From NCBI RefSeq assembly GCF_000307265.1, contig NZ_DF158897.1, positions 357,730 to 421,729 of the forward strand: a DNA stretch of 64,000 nt, written 5' to 3'. The notes beneath the pieces were generated by a model that made no database searches, was not told where the DNA came from, and saw only the letters and a program-made list of their open reading frames with translations. The stretch is from Oscillibacter ruminantium GH1 (lineage in GTDB: Bacteria; Bacillota; Clostridia; Oscillospirales; Oscillospiraceae). Each line of letters starts with the position of its first letter. The stretch's first letter is position 1. A program made the translations under genes and the position numbers. Of the stretch, positions 35,085 to 43,027 are shown piece after piece.

Positions 35085-37058
35085 TTATCGGCGCAGCAGC
35101 CCGCGCAACGCCCGCAGCAGCTTTGCAAGACCTCCGGCGCCAGCGGAGGTTCCTGCGGCGGACGCGGCAGATGCAGTGGCCGCGCTCACTGCCGCAGCAG
35201 AGCCGCCTCCCAGCAAAACCACCGCAACGACGGTCGCCGCCGGGGTGATGGAGGCGCTTGCCCGCTCCGGTTTTTCTTCGGCGCTTTGAACGACCGCGGC
35301 CGCCGGGGCCGCTTCCTCGTCAGATTCCTGCGTCCCGTCTGTCATCGCGGGCGGAATGGGTGCAGGCTCTGCCGGTTTTATCAAGGCGGCCAGCGTCTCT
35401 GGCAACGGCGCGGGCGTTGTCCCCGCGTGCTTTTCCACTGAGGAGTCTGCTTGGGCGGTCGGTTTTTCCTCCCGAAGCGACGTTTGTTCCACCGCTGGTA
35501 CCTCTGCGGGAGGGGGAGCCGCCGGTTCCTGAACAACTGGATCTGGGGTTGGAACTGGAGCTGGAATCGGGGATTCCTCCGCCGGGGATGTTTCTTCCGA
35601 AAGGCCGGGGCGTTGACCGCCGCTTCCGGCGCTGTCTTCGCCGCTGTTGTTGGAGCCTGCGTTGCCCTTGTTGCCGCCGCCGCCGTTGTCATCCACGTCC
35701 GGCGTGGGAACATATTGATACGTGCCCGGCCAGACGGCAGGCTGTGTATAGCCGTCCAGTGCGCCGTCAAAGATCCGGATACGCACGTAAAAGCCCTCCA
35801 ACACTCCGTCTGCAAGCTCTTTCATGGGGGATTGGTCTTCGGTAAAGCCGGTGGGTGCAGAAAAAGTTTTCTGCTTTGGCGCTTGGTTGACCGTCTCGTC
35901 GTCAAGAGCAAGCCTCTCTCCCGCCAGCCAGGTTTCACCGCCGTCCAGTGAGTATTCCCCCTGATAGGCCTCAGCCCCGCTGGGCTTTGTCATGGAGAAG
36001 CAAAGGCCCTGTCCCTCCCGTTCCAGCTGGAACTGCGAGGCGGTCTGCTCCACCACGGTGACGACAAGATTGAGCGCTGTTTCCACCCGCTTTGGCGTAT
36101 AGGTATAGCTGCTCTGATTGATGGTGGCTGTTGCAAAGGGCGGCGGCGTACAAACGGCGGCATTCGCCGCGGTCGTTTCACCCGGCGCATCCGTGCGGAT
36201 TTCCGTCAAATCCCATGTCACCGCACAGCGCACTGCGTCCACTGGGAACGGATAGCCGGTAGACGCGTCGATCTGCGACTCCAGTTCCAGCGTTTCGGGC
36301 AGAAGCGCCCGAAGCTCCGCTTCGCTGGCCCCCTGTCTGACGGTAACGCAGTATTGATTTGGACCGCGAAAGCTGACCCGCATGGAGCCGGGATAGCGCA
36401 GCGGATAGACGGTAAAGCCCTCCGGCAGGGGCTGCGGCATTCCGTCTGCTCGCTCCAGCAGGGCGGCGGCGGTGTCTCCCTCGTAAGGCCCGCCCATAAT
36501 ATGAAGCCGCACATAGAACCGATCAATTGTGCCGTCCAAAAAGCTCTTGTACGGTTCGTCCTCAGGTGCAAAGCAGGTACGGCTTAAAGTTCCGCCGCCC
36601 AACTTGACCCAGTCCCTGCTCTCCGCCATCTCCGGATTCTCCGCACAGGGGTGAAAATAAGTAACGCCGTCTAACGAGTAGTAGGGAAGCGCGGACTGCG
36701 CCTGCAAATCCCGCAGATCGTCTATTCCCGACAGCACACCCATCAGAACCTGTCCCTGTCCGGCCCGCTCCTCCGACAGAGAAAAGCACAGGTCTGCGGC
36801 GCTGGGTTTGTTCGCGTCCGGTTCCAGAATGGATGGCTGATTTTGTCCCGGGGGCGTTTCGGTCCGTTCTTCATCCGGCGGCGTTTCAGACGAGTCTGCA
36901 TCCGGCGGCGTTTCGGGCAGCCCTTTATCTGGCAGCGTTTCGCCGCTGGGGTCCTCGGTCTGAACCGAAGGCGGCTCCGGGGATGGCTCGACGCCCTCGG
37001 CATAGACAGGAAGGGCCAGTGTGATGGCCAGCAGCAGCGTCAGCACCGCCGCCAGCAT
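35085..37058 (-). CDS. Secreted Pro/Glu-rich surface protein with a duplicated domain
   Basis: A 657-residue exported protein. Signal MLAAVLTLLLAITLALPVYA is followed by a Pro/Glu/Thr-rich stretch (21-88). A domain at about 89-200 is repeated at about 351-447: each copy has LCFS, then YSLDG, then F(A/S)AP, L(D/A)G and FYVR(L/I). A long low-complexity Pro/Glu/Ala region (455-600) and a hydrophobic Ala-rich segment near the end (about 605-640) are followed by a basic tail LRALRGLLRR, so it may be held in the membrane by its C-terminus. No LPXTG was found. It lies between two GHKL kinase genes and may relate to their signal. Family not recognised. Confidence 0.82.
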   Translation of the reverse strand: MLAAVLTLLLAITLALPVYAEGVEPSPEPPSVQTEDPSGETLPDKGLPETPPDADSSETPPDEERTETPPGQNQPSILEPDANKPSAADLCFSLSEERAGQGQVLMGVLSGIDDLRDLQAQSALPYYSLDGVTYFHPCAENPEMAESRDWVKLGGGTLSRTCFAPEDEPYKSFLDGTIDRFYVRLHIMGGPYEGDTAAALLERADGMPQPLPEGFTVYPLRYPGSMRVSFRGPNQYCVTVRQGASEAELRALLPETLELESQIDASTGYPFPVDAVRCAVTWDLTEIRTDAPGETTAANAAVCTPPPFATATINQSSYTYTPKRVETALNLVVTVVEQTASQFQLEREGQGLCFSMTKPSGAEAYQGEYSLDGGETWLAGERLALDDETVNQAPKQKTFSAPTGFTEDQSPMKELADGVLEGFYVRIRIFDGALDGYTQPAVWPGTYQYVPTPDVDDNGGGGNKGNAGSNNSGEDSAGSGGQRPGLSEETSPAEESPIPAPVPTPDPVVQEPAAPPPAEVPAVEQTSLREEKPTAQADSSVEKHAGTTPAPLPETLAALIKPAEPAPIPPAMTDGTQESDEEAAPAAAVVQSAEEKPERASASITPAATVVAVVLLGGGSAAAVSAATASAASAAGTSAGAGGLAKLLRALRGLLRR

Positions 37059-37277
37059 TCGTTTTCTCCCTCTAATCGTTCTTCGCCTCCTTCGGCTTAT
37101 CCTCTCTTAGATCATACCGTAGGCGCAAAGCCCCGCGGCAGAAACTGTACAGATTTTGTCAAACATTTGCTTGTTGATAATTGTACCATACGGAACGGCG
37201 TTTGAAAATGCCCAGCCGAAAAAGGGTGGCCGTGATTTTTACAATTTCGTTTGAATCCCCATTTTAAGCACCTGTTC

Positions 37278-37286
37278 TGCTATAAT
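37278..37286 (+). promoter_or_regulatory. Extended -10 of second GHKL kinase
   Basis: TGC-TATAAT with no clear -35, as for the genes at 30143 and 33694. An ATTTCG at 37244 also recurs upstream of those two genes. Confidence 0.45.
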
Positions 37287-37308
37287 TAAAAAAAAGGAGT
37301 GACGGGCT

Positions 37309-38577
37309 ATGCTGGAGACGCTTGGGATTGTAAATTATGGGCTGCTGCTGCTATTCGGGGTCTTTTTAAGTCTCCATTTCGCGGGCGTGGAGCAGAGCGG
37401 TTCCACTTGGCTCCGGACGCTTCTGCTGGCGGTTTTCTGCATCGCGGCCCAGTTGGTCAGCTGGATTCTTCTGGGGCTGGACGCCACTTTCAAGCTCTAT
37501 CCTCTGATCGTCCATCTGCCGCTGACGCTCTATCTCATGTTTGTTTGCAAGCGTCCGCCTCTGCTTTCGCTGGTCAGCGTCTTCACTGCCTACCTCTGCT
37601 GTCAGTTTTCCAACTGGTTCGGTACGCTGGCGCTTTACCTTTTCGACAGCAAGTTCGCCTACTACGCGGCAAACGCCCTTCTGCTCATTCCGCTCTACGT
37701 CGTGCTGCGGCGCTTTGCCGCACCCGCCCTTTGCCAGCTGATGAGTTTGTCCAGACGATCTCTGCTTTTCTTTGGCATCGTTCCCATAGGCTACTATCTC
37801 TTTGACTACGCCGCCACGGTCTATACCGAGGCGCTGTACAGCGGGGCGCGGGTGGTTGTGGAGTTTATGCCCAGCATGGTGTGCCTGTGCTATGTGGCCT
37901 TTGCCGTTCTCTACTGCGGAGAGCTGTGCCGCCGGGGCGACAGCGAACAGGAGAAGCGGCTTTTATCCTTGCAGCTTAAAGCGTCCCGCCAGCACATGGA
38001 CGAGCTGAAGCTGGCGCAGGAGCAGGCGCGGTATTACCGTCATGACATCCGCCATCATCTGGCGCTCATCAGCGCCTATCTGGCGGCCGGAGAGACGGAG
38101 CAGCTGCGGGAATATCTGCTGGACGTGCAAAAGGATGTGGCGGCCATTACGCCCGTTCGCTACTGCGAAAATGAAACGGTCAATCTCATTCTATCCTCCT
38201 TCTCCGGGAAAGCAAAGGCTCGGGGTGTGCGCTTGGATGTGGACGCCGCGCTTCCGTCCGCCCTCCCCATCGGAGACACGGAACTGTGCGCTCTGCTGTC
38301 CAATGCGCTGGAAAATGCGCTCCCCGCCGCAGGGGCGGTGGAGGATGGGCGAGAAAAAGCAGTGCGCATGGAATGCCGCGCGCAGGCGGGCAAGCTGCTG
38401 CTTTTGGTGGAAAACCCCTATGCGGGAGAGGTTCGGCTGGAAAACGGACTGCCCGTAGCCCGTCGGGCCGGACACGGCTTCGGCGTGAAGAGCATGGCGT
38501 CCATCGTGGAGCGTCACGGCGGCTTATGTTCCTTTTCGGCGGAGAACGGGGTGTTCACTCTGCGCATCGTGCTGTGA
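37309..38577 (+). CDS. GHKL-type (AgrC-like) sensor histidine kinase, second copy
   Basis: A 422-residue membrane kinase with six or seven membrane segments (1-205). The H-box is YRHDIRHHLALI (His245) and the GHKL ATPase has ALLSNALENAL and GHGFGVKSM. Close in layout to the kinase at 33694, suggesting duplication followed by divergence of the sensor half. No response regulator gene is adjacent. AAAAAGGAG lies 8 bases before the ATG. Confidence 0.92.
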   Translation: MLETLGIVNYGLLLLFGVFLSLHFAGVEQSGSTWLRTLLLAVFCIAAQLVSWILLGLDATFKLYPLIVHLPLTLYLMFVCKRPPLLSLVSVFTAYLCCQFSNWFGTLALYLFDSKFAYYAANALLLIPLYVVLRRFAAPALCQLMSLSRRSLLFFGIVPIGYYLFDYAATVYTEALYSGARVVVEFMPSMVCLCYVAFAVLYCGELCRRGDSEQEKRLLSLQLKASRQHMDELKLAQEQARYYRHDIRHHLALISAYLAAGETEQLREYLLDVQKDVAAITPVRYCENETVNLILSSFSGKAKARGVRLDVDAALPSALPIGDTELCALLSNALENALPAAGAVEDGREKAVRMECRAQAGKLLLLVENPYAGEVRLENGLPVARRAGHGFGVKSMASIVERHGGLCSFSAENGVFTLRIVL

Positions 38578-38616
38578 GCTGCGGAGCAGTGGACAATCCT
38601 GCCCCGGTGCAAGAAA

Positions 38617-38657
38617 AAGGATCGCTTCGCAGGTATCACGCCTGCAAAGCGATCCTT
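38617..38657 (-). terminator. Terminator of symporter gene
   Basis: A 17-bp stem AAGGATCGCTT-GCAGG / CCTGC-AAGCGATCCTT followed on the minus strand by TTTTTC. It also closes the plus-strand kinase unit. Confidence 0.85.
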
Positions 38658-38793
38658 CCCTTTATTCTATTCGCGGCCTCGCAAAGCCAATCTTTTGACG
38701 GGCGTTTTCAAAGCCCTGCGCGATCCTTATAAATTCCCGGACTCTATATAAGGCAATCCCGCACAATGACCGTAATAGACCAAAGCAGGCAAA

Positions 38794-40167
38794 TCACCGC
38801 GGCTCTTTCAAACGTTCGCCGGAATTCCAATCCTGATAGCTCCTTGCCACAACACCGCTGAGAGCCAGCAGGGCAATCAGGTTGGGCAGAACCATCAGTC
38901 CGTTGAACATATCGCTCAGATTCCACACCAGATCCACCTTCAAGGCGGAGCCGATCACGATGAATACCACCACTACGCAGGCATAGACCTTCACCATTTT
39001 GTTGCCGAACAGGGCCTTTACGTTCGTCTCGCCGAAGTAGTACCAGCCCACGATGGTGGAAAAAGCGAAGAACAGCAGGCACACGGCAATGAAGATATTG
39101 CCGAAGGAACCCAGCGCCGCGTTGAAGGACGCCTGCGCCAGCTCAATGCTGGTAAGGCCGCTGTCCCACATACCGGAGGAGATGATGACAAGCGCGGTGA
39201 GAGTGAGAATGATGAAGGTGTCGATAAACACACCGATCATGGCCACCACACCCTGCTCGTGGGGATGATTCACCTTGGCGACCGCGTGGGCGTGGGGCGT
39301 GGAGCCCATACCGGCCTCGTTGGAAAAAAGGCCGCGAGCCACGCCGTACCGCATGGCTTTTTGCACGGTGACGCCGATAATGCCTCCGGCGATGGACTGC
39401 GGTGCAAAGGCTGAGACGAAGATCAGGCGGAACGCTTCCATAAACGTGGAGTGGTTGATGCACAGCACCACCACGCACCCGATGATGTACAGGCCGGCCA
39501 TAATGGGCACCACCTTTTCCGTGACGGAGGCGATGCGGCTGATGCCGCCCACAAAGATAAAGAACGCCACCGCCGCGATCACAACGCCCACCACCACGGG
39601 GGAAACGCCAAAGGCAGTTTTAAACGCCGTACCGATGGAGTTGGACTGGACCATGTTGCCCATCAGTCCCAGTGCCAGAATGATCGCAATGGAGAAGAAA
39701 CCGGACAGAAACGCACCGACTTTCCCCTTGAATGCGGCGCGGATATAAAACGCGGGTCCGCCCACGGTGACGCCCTTTTCATCGGTGGTTTTATACTTCT
39801 GGGCCACGGTGGCTTCCGCATAGATGGTGGACATGCCAAAGAACGCGGAAACCCACATCCAGAAGATGGCCCCCGGACCGCCGGAGGCGATGGCGGAAGC
39901 CGCGCCCGCGATGTTGCCGGTGCCCACTTGGGCGGCGATTGCCGTGGCCAGTGCCTGGAAGGAACTCATGCCTTCCTTGTCGGCCTTTGCCCCGTTGAGG
40001 GACAGCCCGGCAAACATTCTCCGAAAGCCCTCGCCAAAGTGCGTAATCTGAACAAATTTCAGGCGAAACGTGAAGAATACGCCTGTACCGCACAGAGCAA
40101 ACAACAAAATGTTTTTATCCCACAGTACCCCGTTGACATTTGCCACAATGGCGCTGATCGTGTCCAT
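38794..40167 (-). CDS. Sodium:alanine/glycine symporter (AGCS family)
   Basis: A 457-residue membrane protein importing alanine or glycine with sodium. About eleven hydrophobic segments are visible. Family motifs include QALATAIAAQVGTGNIAGAA, GGPGAIFWMWVSAFFGM and RGLFSNEAGMGSTPHAHA. ATG 40167 gives MDTISAIVANV with GGGGA upstream; longer in-frame reading into the leader is not supported. A glycine riboswitch precedes it, so glycine is the likely physiological substrate. Confidence 0.96.
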   Translation of the reverse strand: MDTISAIVANVNGVLWDKNILLFALCGTGVFFTFRLKFVQITHFGEGFRRMFAGLSLNGAKADKEGMSSFQALATAIAAQVGTGNIAGAASAIASGGPGAIFWMWVSAFFGMSTIYAEATVAQKYKTTDEKGVTVGGPAFYIRAAFKGKVGAFLSGFFSIAIILALGLMGNMVQSNSIGTAFKTAFGVSPVVVGVVIAAVAFFIFVGGISRIASVTEKVVPIMAGLYIIGCVVVLCINHSTFMEAFRLIFVSAFAPQSIAGGIIGVTVQKAMRYGVARGLFSNEAGMGSTPHAHAVAKVNHPHEQGVVAMIGVFIDTFIILTLTALVIISSGMWDSGLTSIELAQASFNAALGSFGNIFIAVCLLFFAFSTIVGWYYFGETNVKALFGNKMVKVYACVVVVFIVIGSALKVDLVWNLSDMFNGLMVLPNLIALLALSGVVARSYQDWNSGERLKEPR

Positions 40168-40211
40168 ACTCGATTTCCCCTTTTCCTCTTTTACTTTTCG
40201 GGCGAAAAAAA

Positions 40212-40376
40212 GAGAGCTGTCCCCAAAAAAGGGCAGCTCTGAAGAAAGGGCAGAATACACCCGCGTCCGGGCGTTTATCCATATCCTCTGTCCTTTTGCC
40301 TGAGAGTTTCGGCGTTTTCACACCTTGCACCTTCGGCACCCATTTCTGAGATTCTCCAGAGTTCCATCACCAGCCT
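40212..40376 (-). promoter_or_regulatory. Glycine riboswitch with downstream terminator
   Basis: On the minus strand the conserved gcvT-type aptamer core is readable: CTCTGGAGAATCTCAG, then GGGTGCCGAAGGTGCAAG, then CTCTCAGGCAAAAGGACAGAG (about 40284-40360). Only one clear aptamer is seen. A stem GAGCTG..CAGCTC with a T7 run (40212-40239) follows and can act as the expression-platform terminator before the symporter gene. Confidence 0.93.
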
Positions 40377-40439
40377 GTTCTGCGCGCGCAGTTCAGGGCA
40401 GCTTTCGGGGTTGATTCTCTTATTCACCTGATTGACCCC

Positions 40440-40468
40440 AGTATACGAAATATTTTTAAAGCAGTCAA
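40440..40468 (-). promoter_or_regulatory. Promoter of glycine riboswitch and symporter
   Basis: On the minus strand TTGACT (40463-40468), a 17-base spacer and TATACT (40440-40445). The 230 bp between here and 40701 hold no gene I can support. Confidence 0.82.
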
Positions 40469-40700
40469 CAAAAATACCGCCGCTTTTTGTGCAAAATATC
40501 ATACACTTTCGAATGTGCCCTATGACACAATTTCATGGAGCCTAAGTTTTTATCCTTTTTTTGCAAGTTGTTCCTGTCGTTGCTTGTTTTATATCTCCCG
40601 CGGCATCCGCAAAAGGGCGCATGAGCGCTGCGAAGTCCGCGGCCTTGTCTGCAAAAGGGCGATCCGTCCTCTTTCAGCCCGCTACCGGCGGACGAAAGAG

Positions 40701-41225
40701 TTATCCACACAGCAGATGGTTTAAGTAATCCTCTGCGGTCGTGCTGAAATAATGCAGCTTTTCTCCCCGATACTCACAGGTCAGCCCGCAGGAACGAACG
40801 GAATTGATGGAGCGTTTATTCTCCACACGGATTTTTGCTACAACCTTTTGGGCGCGCCATTCCAAAAACGCGGTGCCTAGGGCGGCGCGAATTGCGCTGC
40901 ATCCATAGCCATTTCCCCAGAGGCCTTCTTCGCCGATGGCAAAGACAATTTCATAGCATCCCTTTGTGCCCTGTTCCTTCAGCTTGACAAAGCCGATTGC
41001 CGGTCCGGTATCTTCACAGATCAGGAAAAACCGACCGTAACGGTTGAATTGGAGAGAGAGGAGTGGTTCGGGAACCTCTCGCAGCATGGCGGACAACTCG
41101 TCGGCAATCTCCTCATCCTCATTGAGATATCGGGTAATATGGGGATTTTCCATCCAGCGGATCAACTGTGTCACGTCACATGTACGGATCTCCGGGCGCA
41201 AAAAAATAGAAGCGGCTTTCTTCAT
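40701..41225 (-). CDS. GNAT family N-acetyltransferase
   Basis: A 174-residue cytoplasmic acetyltransferase, RimJ/RimL-like, starting MKKAASIFLRPEIRTCDVTQ. The acetyl-CoA region is seen as IGEEGLWGNGYGCSAIRAAL, followed by KVVAKIRVENKRSINSVRSC, the usual strand-helix after the pyrophosphate loop. Substrate unknown. The start is the first ATG of the frame; GTAAGC upstream is a weak ribosome site. Confidence 0.9.
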   Translation of the reverse strand: MKKAASIFLRPEIRTCDVTQLIRWMENPHITRYLNEDEEIADELSAMLREVPEPLLSLQFNRYGRFFLICEDTGPAIGFVKLKEQGTKGCYEIVFAIGEEGLWGNGYGCSAIRAALGTAFLEWRAQKVVAKIRVENKRSINSVRSCGLTCEYRGEKLHYFSTTAEDYLNHLLCG

Positions 41226-41719
41226 ACGCTTACCTCACAGTAAAAATACTAAAAAGCCCTTCTATGCGTACTGCATGGACGGTTCTTTTTTATTAAGTTG
41301 TCTTGATTATAACATACGGCGCTATATCTGTCAAGGCATCCGGCTTTTCAGAAATTCGTGCCGCTGCTTTTTGAAGAGGAATCGCGGTGGTTCGTGTCGA
41401 ATCGGCCGCTTTCCCGCTCACCCAGCACATACGGTAAAAGCCGCCCAGATATCCGCAGCTCACGGACAGGCAAAGTGTTTTCCTTTTTTAGCGTTGGAGT
41501 AAGCATATTCCATTTCTTACTGTTCCATTCTTCTTTCCCTCCTATCAAATTCCGATTATTCCTTGTTGTTTTTATCGCAGTATACATCTGTATAAAACGC
41601 AAGAACGCTTGCAAAGAACCTGCATCCTGTGTTTCAATACCAAGCTCTTCTTTTCCCCGCAGAATAGCGTCTGCTCTACAAGAAATAATATCTGCAAATG
41701 CGTTATGCGGAGGTAGATC
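41226..41719. other. 494-bp stretch without a supported gene
   Basis: More AT-rich than the surroundings. One minus-strand frame (41348-41614, 88 codons) stays open, and its C-terminal part reads LPVRELRISGRLLPYVLGER, but it lacks a clear start with a ribosome site and resembles nothing known to me. A plus-strand frame (41358-41723) is also open. Either could be a gene remnant. GGAGG for the next gene is at about 41709. Confidence 0.4.
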
Positions 41720-43018
41720 ATGACTTCATTGTGGGAACAAACCGCAACTTGCCCGAAATTCAGAAGTTTGAATGGAAATAAAAATACAAACATCCTGATT
41801 ATCGGCGGTGGAATGGCAGGAATCTTATGTGCGTATATGCTGCATCAGGCAGGCGTGGATTACATGCTTGTGGAGGCGGAGACGATCTGCAATGGCATTA
41901 CAAAAAACACAACTGCAAAAATCACTTCTCAGCACGGACTGATTTATGATAAACTGATCCATCAGTTTGGTGCGGAAAAGGCGAAACAATATCTGCGCGC
42001 AAACGAAGAGGCTCTGCAAAAATATCGTGAACTCAGCAGAGATATTGACTGCAGCTTTGAAGAAAAGGACGCCTATGTCTATTCACTGGATAATCGCAGC
42101 AAAATTGAGAAAGAAATAGCCGCGCTTGAAAAGCTGGGATTGCACCCCGAATTTTCAGAGCAGCTTCCGCTTTCTTTTGGCGTGGCGGGCGCCGCAAAAA
42201 TCGAGCATCAAGCGCAGTTCAACCCGCTGAAATTCATCGCAGCCATTTCGTCGGACCTGCATATTTACGAGCATACGGCGGTGCGGGAGCTGGTCGGCAC
42301 AACAGCGGTGACCGATTCCGGGAAAATCGCTGCAAAGAACGTGATTGTGGCAACTCATTTTCCATTCCTCAATAAACACGGCAGCTATTTTCTTAAAATG
42401 TATCAGCATCGTTCCTATGTGATCGCACTGGAGAACGCGCCGAATGTGAACGGCATGTATGTGGACGAGGCGCAGAAGGGAATGTCCTTTCGGAATTATG
42501 GAAATCTTCTGTTGGTCGGCGGCGGCGACCACCGCACGGGAAAAAAGGGCGGCAACTGGCGGGAACTGCGTGAGTTTGCCGCCCGGTATTACCCGAACGC
42601 GAAAGAAACATATCACTGGGCAACGCAGGACTGCATGACGCTGGACGGCATTCCCTATATCGGGCCTTACTCCGCCGGCACAAAGGATCTATATGTTGCC
42701 ACGGGCTTTAACAAATGGGGGATGACTTCATCTATGGCTGCGGCGCGAATTTTATGCGACATGGTGCAGGGCAGAGAAAACCCTTGTGCCGAGGTGTTCT
42801 CCCCATCAAGAACCATTTTGCGCCCGCAGTTGGCTGTCAACGCATTTGAGGCCGTGGCCACGCTTTTAACGCCCACGTCAAAGCGCTGTCCCCATCTCGG
42901 CTGCGCACTGAAATGGAACCCGGTTGAGCATACGTGGGACTGTCCCTGCCATGGCTCGCGGTTCACCAAGGACGGCCGTCTGATTGACAACCCGGCGGCG
43001 GGAGATCTGAAAAAGTGA
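41720..43018 (+). CDS. FAD-dependent oxidoreductase with C-terminal Rieske domain
   Basis: A 432-residue enzyme. The N-terminal FAD-binding fold is ILIIGGGMAGILCAYMLHQAG, and the DAO-type domain extends to about residue 365 (YIGPYSAGTKDLYVATGFNKWG). A C-terminal Rieske [2Fe-2S] domain has ligands in CPHLGC and CPCHGSRF. Similar in layout to B. subtilis YhfW-type proteins, whose reaction is not known. GGAGG lies 6 bases before the ATG. The next gene (YyaL-like) starts 9 bp later, so they form one unit. Both are richer in A/T at third positions than their neighbours. Confidence 0.92.
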   Translation: MTSLWEQTATCPKFRSLNGNKNTNILIIGGGMAGILCAYMLHQAGVDYMLVEAETICNGITKNTTAKITSQHGLIYDKLIHQFGAEKAKQYLRANEEALQKYRELSRDIDCSFEEKDAYVYSLDNRSKIEKEIAALEKLGLHPEFSEQLPLSFGVAGAAKIEHQAQFNPLKFIAAISSDLHIYEHTAVRELVGTTAVTDSGKIAAKNVIVATHFPFLNKHGSYFLKMYQHRSYVIALENAPNVNGMYVDEAQKGMSFRNYGNLLLVGGGDHRTGKKGGNWRELREFAARYYPNAKETYHWATQDCMTLDGIPYIGPYSAGTKDLYVATGFNKWGMTSSMAAARILCDMVQGRENPCAEVFSPSRTILRPQLAVNAFEAVATLLTPTSKRCPHLGCALKWNPVEHTWDCPCHGSRFTKDGRLIDNPAAGDLKK

Positions 43019-43027
43019 GGGATTTTA

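Noticed and set aside
33694-38577. Agr-type peptide quorum-sensing locus
   Set aside because: The GHKL kinases resemble AgrC, but no AgrB-like processing protease and no short peptide precursor gene were found beside them.
40701-40709. Perfect DnaA box TTATCCACA
   Set aside because: Single copy overlapping the stop codon of the acetyltransferase gene, with no AT-rich cluster or dnaA/dnaN nearby, so not an origin.
41348-41614. Minus-strand frame of 88 codons before the FAD/Rieske gene
   Set aside because: No ribosome site at a plausible start and no recognisable motif. Noted only as possible remnant in the gene-free stretch.
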